From: Xiphophorus maculatus
Taxonomy: Eukaryota > Chordata > Actinopteri > Cyprinodontiformes > Poeciliidae
Assembly: GCF_002775205.1 (NCBI RefSeq)
Contig: NC_036456.1
Location: forward strand, 6,649,463-6,713,462
Reading direction: 5' to 3'
DNA length: 64,000 nucleotides
The notes beneath the pieces were generated by a model. The model had not been told where the DNA came from. It saw only the letters and a program-made list of their open reading frames with translations, and ran no database searches. Of this stretch, positions 1 to 8,962 are shown one piece after another. Position numbers and translations under genes: made by a program. Each line of letters starts with the position of its first letter. Position 1 is the first letter of the stretch.

Positions 1-43
1 TGATTTACTGCTTGTTTCACAATTTTGGTGCAAAAATAAGACT

Positions 44-622
44 TTAATGGGTATTATGTGTTTTCCAGGCACACAATGCCATTTTATAGCACAATCACGT
101 AACTATGTTAACTTCAGTTCTTATAAAAATGCGTTATATCAAATATGACTTAAAAGAAATTTTACATCCTAATTTAATTCCTTGAAATTGGGCCTCTGCC
201 TCTTTAAGAAACTCCTGCTCTTCCTGAAACTCTGCCTTCAGGAAGTCTTCACAACAGGGCTTCTCTGTTAACCCTTTAACAATGTTTTTACCAGCGTTTC
301 ACTGAGAAGTAGCAACTATGATGAGCTCAAGAGATGCACTGTTCCACCAGGTGTTTGATAATTTGTTTGCAAACTTACTAGTCTATTTTGCTGCTGACTA
401 GTCTGAAGGAGCTGAGTGGGGAGTCACAGGCTGCTCTATGAAGCTCGGAAGCTTGGAAACTGCAGGGGAGGAGCTTTGTCCTCGAAGGCGGAGCTAGATC
501 CACCCAGGTGTTTTGCACAACTGAATGGTTGCCATGGAGATTCAAAGCAACACTCCAGGTATGTTTCTGAAGAGGAAATAACATTATGACAAAGTTGATT
601 TGACCTAATACTGCCCCTTTAA
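44..622 (+). mobile_element. MITE family A, copy 1
   Basis: Begins TTTAATGGGTATTATGTG and ends TAATACTGCCCCTTTAA, giving inverted ends related to TTAAAGGGGCAGTATTATG. The interior matches three other places in this window (8364-8901 inverted, 49994-50506, 59034-59440), including AACTATGTTAACTTCAGTT and CTTGAAATTGGGCCTCTG. No transposase is present. Similarity to copy 2 extends about 25 bases beyond the left end, to about position 18. Confidence 0.75.
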
Positions 623-689
623 TACATCATATGAAAATGAGAAAAACTGTAAAAATTAATTTCCAGGTTTACCCTGGAGGCTCAGTTGA

Positions 690-830
690 ATCAAGGTCTG
701 TACTATGAGTGGGCTGCGCTAACACATGAATATGTTTTGATCTAAACTATTCAACTGCAGCTCTGACAGGATGTTTGGGGTCGTTTTACAGCTGAAAGGT
801 CAACCTTGAGATTGGGGCTTTCCTCCACAC
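690..830 (+). mobile_element. Tc1-like transposon fragment
   Basis: The phrases TAACACATGAATATG, TTTTGATCTAAAC and GTTTGGGGTCGTTTT follow the well-known inner part of a fish Tc1 family on the strand opposite its transposase. Only about 140 bases remain. Confidence 0.55.
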
Positions 831-975
831 AAAGCATTTTGCATGTACACAAAAAAAAAACAATATTTTTATGAACATGTTTATGTGAGATAATAAGTAT
901 GCAAGATGACTGGTAGATTATAACCACAATGTTAAAACATTTAGCACCCTGTGAGAACGAGTGTGTGTGTTTCAC

Positions 976-1198
976 CTTGGTCTATGCTGCTGCGGTCCGG
1001 CGTTTCGTTCCCTCCCATTCCTCCAAACGTCGTCCCACCTGCGGACCCCTCGCTCACCAGGTCGCTGCGATTGACGCTCTCCCTGGAGCCGAAGCGAACA
1101 TGGGCGGACGGGCGGGAGCTGATGTCGGGCGACGTGTCGGACAGCCCCGGGAGGTCCTCGGCCTTGGTGGGCGTCACCGTGAAGCGGACCGACGACAT
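976..1198 (-). CDS. slc12a6: K-Cl cotransporter KCC3, first coding exon (partial gene)
   Basis: This exon encodes the cytoplasmic N-terminus of an electroneutral K-Cl cotransporter. The translation begins MSSVRFTVTPTKAEDLPGLS and continues SDTSPDISSR and VRFGSRESV, matching the N-terminus of human KCC3 (MASVRF...) almost residue for residue. The RFTV peptide at residues 5-8 fits the RFxV docking motif for SPAK/OSR1 kinases, which control KCCs by phosphorylation. The exon gives 74 codons plus one base and ends at a good donor (CAAG then GTGAAA). All membrane segments must lie in exons left of position 1, because the gene runs leftward. The ATG at 1198 aligns with the human start. Upstream, a TAG acceptor at about 1235 suggests splicing to a noncoding first exon near 4.8-5.0 kb. 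Identity is firm; the 5' UTR structure is inferred. Confidence 0.93.
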
Positions 1199-1239
1199 GG
1201 CGGGTGGCTTAAGAGCGGTTTGCGGGACAGAAAACTAGG

Positions 1240-4200
1240 AAAGTGGGGATAGACCGGGGAGGGTCTCTGTGGGAGCAGGGGGGGTTAAGGACCAATCAGG
1301 GAGGAGCTGGCAGCACTGTGCTGACCTGAGCTAGGCTATTTCCCAGCTGATGCAGAGGTAACTCCTACCTCTACGGTTTCTCCTTTTGGTCATGAAATAC
1401 TCCATTGAGGCAAAAGCCAGGTTCGTCTTGAACCTTCGGGTACCAAAGGAAATTCTGGTCAAAATGTGGTTGTTTCTGGAGAGATGCTAGCATATAGTAA
1501 CGTGGTGGGAACCAGAATATGGATTTGTCTTGTCTTCTGAACTCAAAGGGTTTTTGAACAAGACATAAGAAGGGTCTGCCACAAAATGCCTTCACAACGT
1601 TTCCATCGTTGATTACAGCCAGGATGGTAGAGGATAGCTAGAGAAAGAGAGAGAAACAAAAAACCATGAGAGAGAAAAAATGAGAAGTCGGATCTTTGCA
1701 TGTGAAATAAAAACATTTGCTCTCCAACAAACTGACATGGGAGTTTCGCTTTTTGTAAAATCAGTAGTAGCAAGACGCTGCACCGTGTCATGTGCCTTGT
1801 GGAAGTCAATCAATTTCAGGTTTCAACAAAACCTCCTCTGTTTGACCATGACCAAGGGCTTCAAGTACTGGAAAAAGGAGCAAGTACATTACATTCACAT
1901 GGCATTCATCTGACACAACGCCAGCCTCGCTTTACATTCTACGTATAAAACCAAGCTTTAGTGAGAGTATTGTCATCCTCTGACAGAATGAGTGACTCAG
2001 GTGTAAAACAACAACCAGGAATGAACAGTCAGAGCACAAAAAAAAAAAACTGTGCGTCAATTTATATGTTCAAAAGCTAAAAAGATCAGTGGATGTAGCT
2101 GAACTGGGATTTTCCCCCTCTCTCTTTCTTTCTTTCTTTTAGACTTGGAATATAATTTAATAATTAAAGGAGAGCGGTTCTAACCGGTTATACTGGAGAG
2201 TACCAGCTCTCACTCAGCCTGCAGAGGCAAGGCAGGTTGTTCCTATTTTCTTTCTTTTTTTTTTTTAAAGAAATGTTGCCTAGTCCGTCAACATTCAGAA
2301 TAGGGAGGGGGCATGAGGTGTGTAGAGCGAGGCAGTAATAGATACAATAACCGTCTGTCAAGTTCACACTGAAAATTAACTCCTAGATAGGAGGAATTTC
2401 TTATTTCCATTTTCAGACGGGTTGGAATGGAAAACAATTGGAAAACGGTGACTTTCTTCTATAGGGGAAAATCCTACAGTAGAGAAATCCCCCCTGTGTA
2501 CAATATTGCTTGTACACAGAACAAGAAATATACAAACATACAAGCTAGAAATACACAAGGGGAAATGGTCAGTGGGATGAAATCTGACAATTTTCAGCTT
2601 TAAAACATATTAAATATCCAGTGTTTTAACAAACGAATGCCTCATGCCTAAACTCTACCAACTCCTTTCAGCATGGAAGTGGCTACTGCAGGAACAACAT
2701 TCAAAATCAACAATTTTCAGTGGCGATGAGGTGTTTAAAAACTGAACTTCTTAGCTGTAAGAAGCGACTTGAAAGACAGAATTTAGTCCTTTAACATTTC
2801 GTATTTTCTGGCTACGAAAAGAGACATTGAGTCAGATTTATGCCTTGGGGAAGTTTTCGCTGACTTGGCAAAAAAGTGAGCTAAGCGAGCCAGTTTTAGA
2901 AAATACAAGGAAGGCTGCAGAAAGTTGCTTTGCTTTGTTATTTTGAGCTTTTCAACCTTCAACGTGTTGGCAGGATATTAGGATCTTGATTCTCCAAAGA
3001 TCTGACACACACAGTGATTTATGTTTATAGTTAAAGTTCATGTTAGTTGCTAATATAAAGGATGAATTCACACCAGCTGAGTCTGGCGCTAGCGGGAAAA
3101 ATGACTTGTCTTTTACCAACAACAAAAAGGAAATCCTACAAGCCTTAAAAATCTGATGCTGCTCCATTTTTATTTACATTTTGTGAAGAAGAAAGACGCG
3201 CTCATGTCTTTTTGCGCCATTTCCTTCGGTAGTTTCTGATGCAGCGCCGCCACAGGCGAGGAATTAGTTTTCAATTTGTTCTCACATGACAGTGGCATGT
3301 GAAAGAAAACCGCACCAGCTGAAAATTTAACAAATGTTGCAAATCCTGGACCTCAATAGAACTACTTTAGTCTACCAGACTATAAAGCGTGCGAACACCT
3401 TAGGACTGTAAAGAAAACTTTAAAAAACAATACTACCACAACCACCATCAGTAAGAACTCTAGAAAAAAAATATACTTCTCACAGCTGTCATTTATATTT
3501 CTTAAACCAAAGTCAGAATTTCACAGAAACTGGAACTCAGTCACCCCTAATCGGTGCATTTCTAGCGCAAGCAGAGCCTAAAAGAATCTGCATGAAACAT
3601 CAGGAGAACTGAGACTGCTGTATAAAGAGTTGGGAGGGTGGGGTACAACACATGTGACTGACTGCACTTCCTCCTGAACCTGAGGCCACCCAAGTAACCA
3701 GGAGGAGGCGACTACTTGCATCGACAAGAAGTCTAAAAGTATTTAATCAGAGCTGGCATCTTGATTCAAGACATTTTGTTCTCATTTCTGACAGCACTAA
3801 CGTCTGTGTACTCTCAAAGTCTACGAGTAATAACGTGTTTTTATTATTATTATTATTTAGATATCACTTTTTTTTTAGCATTTTAGGTGCTCAGAAATGC
3901 TGCAGTCAAACTGTCAGGACTTCTTCTGGCAACTGGGTGCAGTATTGTTACCCATCTGGCTGTCAAATCCTTCCGATTCTCAAAGACAGCTGCTCCAAAT
4001 CCCACTCCAGAACACCGCGAACAAAAGCAGCAGAATATACAGAATATGTTCATCGTGTTCAGTGGCGATGGTTATGTCACTCAAAATTGAGCAGATATCA
4101 TCTCCTACAGCTGTTAAGCTCTTCAGGATAAAGTCAGTGATGACTATTGGATGCAAACTGAAGTGTATGTGATATGTGTTAAACCGGGAACAGTAGCAGT

Positions 4201-4559
4201 CAGATTAATCCTGAACATTAATTTGGTTCCAGTGGGGATGCTCGTTTTCCAACCCCGCCACTCAGCTGCCATTCTAAGCCAATTAAGCTAGCTATAATAA
4301 TTCTGGCTTGAACCGGTCGGCAAACGCGTCCCCTTTTCAGCAGAACTGGTTTTAATGCAGCTGATCCCAGTCACACTCCGCTGTGCTACATTGTGTCGCC
4401 TCTATGTAAATTCAGCGTAAAACTGCGACCGAGCAGCTAGTTTTAACGCAATACAACCGGCAAAAAAAAAAAAATAATAATCATACAGAGTAGCGCTTTC
4501 AATTTCGACAAAAAAAAAAATCTGGCGGGTTTAAATGCAAGCCGCGTTTTATTTTAAAG
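1240..4559. other. Probable slc12a6 leader intron, no gene seen
   Basis: This is AT-rich sequence between the coding exon and the presumed leader exon. I see short homopolymer runs, a CTTT run near 2125-2140 and an AP-1-like GTGACTCA near 1992. No open frame resembles a known protein. The small frames here have no supporting splice sites or domain content. Confidence 0.4.
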
Positions 4560-5065
4560 TTGTCTTTAATAACTTTTGTAAGCCTGGGAGGACACCTACG
4601 GTGATTCGGCTGAGACAGCCGCCGGAACAGAGCTGCGGTACCGGCTGAGGAGGGCTTTCAGTCGGCGCGACTAGCCTAGCCGCGCCGCAGACAACCTGTC
4701 AACTCTCCGGACCTCCACATAGCTCTCTCACAACGACTGTTTTTCCCGGTCGAATTCTTCACAATTTACCGGCTAGTCACCGTGAACACATACCTGTCCC
4801 CCGCTTCCCTTGAACGGCTCCTCCAATTTACATTCGTTTCCAGTTTTTATCCGTAAACATCCAGCTCCCGTGCCGGGGTTTCTCCGCACATTTATTCCAA
4901 ATGACCCACCAAAAAAAAAAAAAAAACACAGCACGCGACGGTGCTGCTCAGGTCCCAACTTCCTTGCCGTCGTTCCATCTAGTTTGCGCATGCGCGATTA
5001 TGACCTTTCGTTGAGACGTCTGGGGAATGTAGTGCTGATCTGCATTCTGGGAGTAAATGACGGGT
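4560..5065 (-). promoter_or_regulatory. slc12a6: GC-rich promoter region of slc12a6
   Basis: This block is much more GC- and CpG-rich than its AT-rich surroundings. It contains a palindromic NRF1-type site (TGCGCATGCGC, about 4986-4996). On the minus strand it also has an ACTACATTCCC element and a CCCAGAATGC element within 5020-5062, resembling the ZNF143/STAF-type ACTACAnTTCCC promoter motif. Together these mark a TATA-less housekeeping-type promoter. It faces left, toward slc12a6; no plus-strand gene starts here that I can see. Confidence 0.5.
4794..4985 (-). other. slc12a6: Probable noncoding first exon of slc12a6
   Basis: On the minus strand a good donor (GGGGGACAG then GTATGTG) ends a GC-richer stretch just inside a promoter-like region. 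Its natural partner is the TAG acceptor at about 1235, 37 bases upstream of the slc12a6 ATG, giving a 3.5 kb intron in the 5' UTR. No coding frame is required. The right boundary is a guess based on the promoter motifs at 4984-5062. RNA evidence would be needed to confirm it. Confidence 0.45.
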
Positions 5066-6212
5066 TTGGGGTTTTTTTTTTAACCCTATTACGTCTTCAA
5101 AGTTTGTTAGGCCGTTGTTAGAAACAGTTTTACTGAACAAAACGGCTCGTGAACTCCTGTAACGTGTTTCAAGAACAATGTAAGAGTGTGAAGTACCAAA
5201 ACAAAGGCCATGGTTTGGTGCTAGGCATATTTGACTCAAAGAAATGCATCATGTCAATTAATCATCGAACCGCTTAAAAAAGAAAAAAAAATGTATCAGA
5301 CTTTTAAACTGTTCGACCATCGATTAACTTTCAATGGTATAACTACCATTAATCCTAATATTCTTCCCTCCATCCATGTTCATTTATTTCTCCCCAATAA
5401 GTATCTATTTTATTATCCATCCATCACTTCACTTTCTTTCTCTTGTTTTTTGTGGATGTTTGATTCGAGTTTGCAGCTGGTGAAAGTGAAGCGCTAAATG
5501 CTTTCTTGTTGATGGTAGGGCCTGCGCCAGACTTTTTAAAGGCCTGAAAGTAGCCCAGGGCCCCACATTTTGAGGACAGGAGAGGGATTTTTGTTTTATG
5601 TATGTAAACAATATTCATGTTTACAAACACTACACCTCATATTAAAGTCAAGGGCTCATGACACATGTGGCATTTTATTTAAATATTGGATTTTTATTCA
5701 TTTAAAATACAAATATTTAAAAATCATCTTTTTGTGACAGTTGTGTCAGGTGTTTTAAACCCATCATTCATCAATTTGTACCTGCCGATGTGTAGACCTA
5801 GCTATGAGTGAATTTTATTTTTTTTGTGTGTGTGTGGGGTAGAGAAGTAGCACTAAAACTGTCTCCATCCCAGGGGCCCTTATCCTTCTAAATCCAGCCG
5901 TTCTGAAAGCGTGTGCATTTTCTGATGTTGAATGTTTCTATTCCAAAACCCCTTACAATTAATCTTCACATTTCAGCCTTAGATCTTTGCTCCAGTTAAT
6001 GTCTCAAGTAGCTACAAAAGCGTTTTGTCAATTTCTTTAGGATTGCTTTTTAGTCTAATTTTGACAAGTTCTTCATGGCAAAACAAAGAGAAAAGACTTT
6101 GAGTTATGAATTACTTTTAAAGCCCTCAACTTATTTTTATTCCCAAAAGAAATTTCCCTAATTTCTAAGGCTGGATTGCATCCCAAACACAAAACACAAC
6201 TAAGTAAAAAGC
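5066..6212. other. Intergenic stretch between slc12a6 promoter and nop10 3' end
   Basis: No gene is visible. The stretch is AT-rich, with homopolymer tracts and no recognised long repeat. It separates the presumed slc12a6 transcription start from the poly(A) signal of nop10; both genes are on the minus strand. Confidence 0.4.
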
Positions 6213-6222
6213 ATTAGCACAT

Positions 6223-6228
6223 TTTATT
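6223..6228 (-). terminator. nop10: Poly(A) signal of nop10
   Basis: TTTATT on the plus strand is AATAAA for the minus-strand gene. It lies 132 bases beyond the nop10 stop codon, a normal 3' UTR length for this short mRNA. Confidence 0.6.
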
Positions 6229-6359
6229 GGGTACGTACCAATTATAACTATAAGTAACACCAAAATAATCCAAGTTGTAGCTGATCCAGCTCATAGTCAA
6301 GTCTTTCTGAATCCAACCCAGGAGTTTGTCTTCCTCTTGCAGGCCCAGCATCACTTCCA

Positions 6360-7228
6360 TCACAGAATGGGCCTGGGCTGCTGCGTGAGGAGGAGCCCAA
6401 AGCGTTTCTTCACCAGCACCCGGTGCCGGGAGAACTTGTCGTCCGGTGAGAAGCGAGCCGGGTGGGCCGAGCTGGTGGGCTGCCCTTCGGGTGTCGCCTT
6501 CTGTCGGTGGATAACAAGGAAAAGTATTAGAGGATATTTTTTTGCCAGTTTGTTGATTCTTGCGTTGTGTGTGAATTGTGAAACGGTTATTTTTTGTTTT
6601 TGGGCATGTGCACCGACTGATGGCACCCTTTGAATTTCGCTGTCCTTGTGACAATGACAATAAAGATTTATCTTATCTTATCTGTCTGGTGGGGGGGAGA
6701 ACATATACTTTTAGAGAGACAATGTATGAGATTTGGAAAATAATACGAAGTCTGCTAAAAATCCAAGTTTTCTATATATAAAAAAATAGAGTAGGACTCC
6801 CACTCGTAGCCAATTTAAATATTTTTGGTGAGGTATTCTAAAAACACAATTCAAAGTATATGATAAGAAATAATTGTATGTTTTGGTTTGATTTGATCGT
6901 TTTGCTGTTGCGCGCAATACGATAAAAACCCAATAGAGTATAAGTAAACAACATGTACAGAGAGCTAGAACTAAAAGCTAACGTGGCTACTTGAGCCCTT
7001 TGCCTAATGTCTTTATCTCACCAAGTGCACCACATGTCGAAAACTATTTACTTTTACGACTCTAAAAACCTAATATATAACAGTCAAAGGCGGAAGTGAA
7101 ACTTGAGGAGGATAAAATGCTGTCAGGGTGTTAAAATGTTCAGGTTAGCGACGTAAACACGAAGCTAGGCTTACCTTCAGAGTGTACACTCGGTCTCCGT
7201 TCTCATTTAGATAATATTGCAGAAACAT
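6360..7228 (-). CDS. nop10: H/ACA ribonucleoprotein subunit NOP10
   Basis: NOP10 is a small core protein of H/ACA snoRNPs and telomerase RNP. It bridges dyskerin and NHP2 for pseudouridylation and rRNA processing in the nucleolus and Cajal bodies. Two coding exons join in phase 0: 7175-7228 ([18 protein letters not shown]) and 6360-6500. The product is 64 aa, the same length as human. The conserved [17 protein letters not shown] core and the C-terminal LTQQPRPIL are present. The segment just after the junction reads [14 protein letters not shown] where human has KKFDPMGQQTCSAHP-like sequence, so the usual Phe-Asp pair and one Cys are replaced. Start and stop are unambiguous. The intron carries a retroelement tail near 6.56-6.69 kb. 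Confidence 0.96.
6560..6690 (+). mobile_element. 3' tail of a non-LTR retroelement in the nop10 intron
   Basis: The stretch contains a GACAATGACAATAAAGA block followed by TTATC-type repeats (TTATCTTATCTTATC). This resembles the 3' ends of fish LINE-type insertions, which finish with AATAAA-like sequence and a short tandem tail. No coding part of the element is visible. The assignment rests on recognition of the tail only. Confidence 0.45.
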
Positions 7229-7470
7229 CACGACGACACGGTGCCTTTTGGGCTTTACACGTTCAAATGAAATCAAATAGACTTTTCAAGTCTGGAAAGT
7301 CCAAAGGATTTCGGTAAAAGCGTTGTTGCTACGTCTGAAACCCACGTGCAGCGAAGGTTTCTTCAACCCTGCGCGCAGAAAAGGTGGATTTCCGGCCGCG
7401 ACCGCAGAGCATCCTGGGAAATGTTGTACGGCAGTAAAGCGGGCGACCATTGCGCAATCGCGTTCAGTGT
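7229..7470 (-). promoter_or_regulatory. nop10: nop10 promoter region
   Basis: Immediately upstream of the nop10 ATG is a GC-rich segment. It has an ETS-like TTCCGG (about 7391), a CATCCTGGGAAATGTTGTA element (reverse complement resembling ACTACAnTTCCCA promoter motifs) and CpG-rich GGCCGCGACCGC. It is consistent with a housekeeping promoter with a short 5' UTR. Motif positions are seen; function is inferred. Confidence 0.45.
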
Positions 7471-8286
7471 TCGGTTACTTTACTTGAAAGCACATGAATG
7501 ACTGGTATAATTTAATAATGTAATTATTAAAATAAATTAAATTAGTGACAAGATTAAATTACCCTTGTCGCAACTAAATAATTAAACACATAAGAAATAA
7601 ACAAAAGGAGGGAAAAAGAGAAAAAAATATGTATATATATATATATATATGGTTCTCTTTTCAAATGTAAATATTCTTCCACTTTAATTCATGAGAAACA
7701 GTCAACGGAATGCTTCTGAGTGACAACAAGCCTCAACTGTTTATATTTGAATTTACATGAATGAATAATGAGTCCAGATTTGAATCCAGCTTTAGCTGAA
7801 GACAAGGAATCCCCTCCCCAAAAAAAGGTAAGCCCATGAAAACTGATTCGTCAACTACAGTTGGCGTGATTTGCCTGCTGGCTGTCTGCATAGAAGGGAA
7901 GTATTAATTTGAACATAGGCAGAAGTGAAATTGCAGAGGATTTAAAATGTGTACAAGCTTCATTTTTAAATGGCCATCTACCTAAAAAGAAAGTAACTTG
8001 CTCAGAAGAAATGAAAAAGGTTCCATTACCCAGCAGCATCAATTTGCACACCTTTAAACTAATTCTTGCCAAAGAAACTTTTGATTCTGATAAATTTGCC
8101 TGTCAGCATGCAACATGTGCATTGAGGAATAAGGAGATTGTCCTTACAGTACATCCAGAACACAACCGTCGTTGTGTACACTGGAAAGTGTACGTTTTTG
8201 TATCCACGTGTGTCAAGACTGAAAACTTTTCAGGTGTATTTTCTTCTAAACTCACAATCTTTGTTTTTCTGCTTTCAAATGTCAGT
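7471..8286. other. Intergenic stretch upstream of the plus-strand gene
   Basis: The stretch is AT-rich with a short (AT)n microsatellite at about 7627-7650. A plus-strand open frame at 7909-8337 (142 codons) has no recognisable domain, no splice support and ordinary intergenic composition, so I do not call it a gene. The start of the transcript for the gene beginning at 8963 may lie in or near this interval. Confidence 0.4.
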
Positions 8287-8333
8287 GTATGTTGCCAGAG
8301 AAGAGCCCAAAAGTCCCCACAACACACTGGAAG
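8287..8333 (+). other. Possible 5' noncoding exon of the NUTM1-position gene
   Basis: A pyrimidine-rich acceptor (TTTCAAATGTCAG) precedes a 47-base GC-richer segment that ends at AAG followed by GTAATA. A second acceptor (CTCCGTTTCAG, ending 8949) stands just before the ATG at 8963. Joining them would make a short leader exon. An upstream ATG in this segment would be out of frame with the main protein. This is speculative without RNA data. Confidence 0.25.
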
Positions 8334-8363
8334 GTAATAAAAGAGCCTCACAGAGTTGTTTAA

Positions 8364-8901
8364 TTAAAGGGGCAGTATTATGTGAAACCGACTTTTAAAA
8401 AAAAAATGTTTACATCCATGTTATCATTCCCTCATGAAAAAACATGCCTGCAGGGTTGCTCTGATTCTTTCACACTTTTGAGAAATCTGTTAATCTCCCA
8501 TGACAACCGTTTAACAGTGCTAAACGCCTAGTTGAGACCTAGCGGCGCATTTAAGATCAAGCTCGTCCTCAAAGCTGCAGTTTTCAAGCCGAGCACCCCT
8601 ACCTGCTCCTCTGCTCCTTCAGACTAGCCAGCAGCAACTAGCAAACATCCGGTGTAACTGCGCCAGGTGTTCCACCAGCTGGTAAAAACGTAGTTAAAGA
8701 GTCAATATAGGAGCCATGTTGTGATGACCTCCTGAATGAGCTGTTCCAGTAAGAGCAGGAGCTTCTTAAAGAGACAGAGGCCCCAATTTCAAGGCTTTTC
8801 ATAAAAGCCATATTTAATAAACGCAGCACTTTTATAACAACTGAAGGTAACATAGTTACTTCATTGCGCTATGAAATGGCTCACATAATACTGCCCCTTA
8901 A
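8364..8901 (-). mobile_element. MITE family A, copy 2 (clearest termini)
   Basis: Starts TTAAAGGGGCAGTATTATG and ends CATAATACTGCCCCTTAA, near-perfect terminal inverted repeats of about 20 bases flanked by TTAA-containing sequence. Total length is about 540 bases, with no open frame for a transposase. It is inverted relative to copies 1, 3 and 4. It lies just upstream of the first coding exon at 8963; repeat-derived flank reaches to within about 20-30 bases of that exon's acceptor. Confidence 0.8.
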
Positions 8902-8962
8902 AATTCTTATTTTTGCACCAAAAGTTGAACTTTAGTGTCTCCGTTTCAGACACAGCTAAGCA

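Noticed and set aside
7909-8337. 142-codon open frame on the plus strand
   Set aside because: No domain, no splice or promoter support, and composition like the surrounding intergenic DNA.
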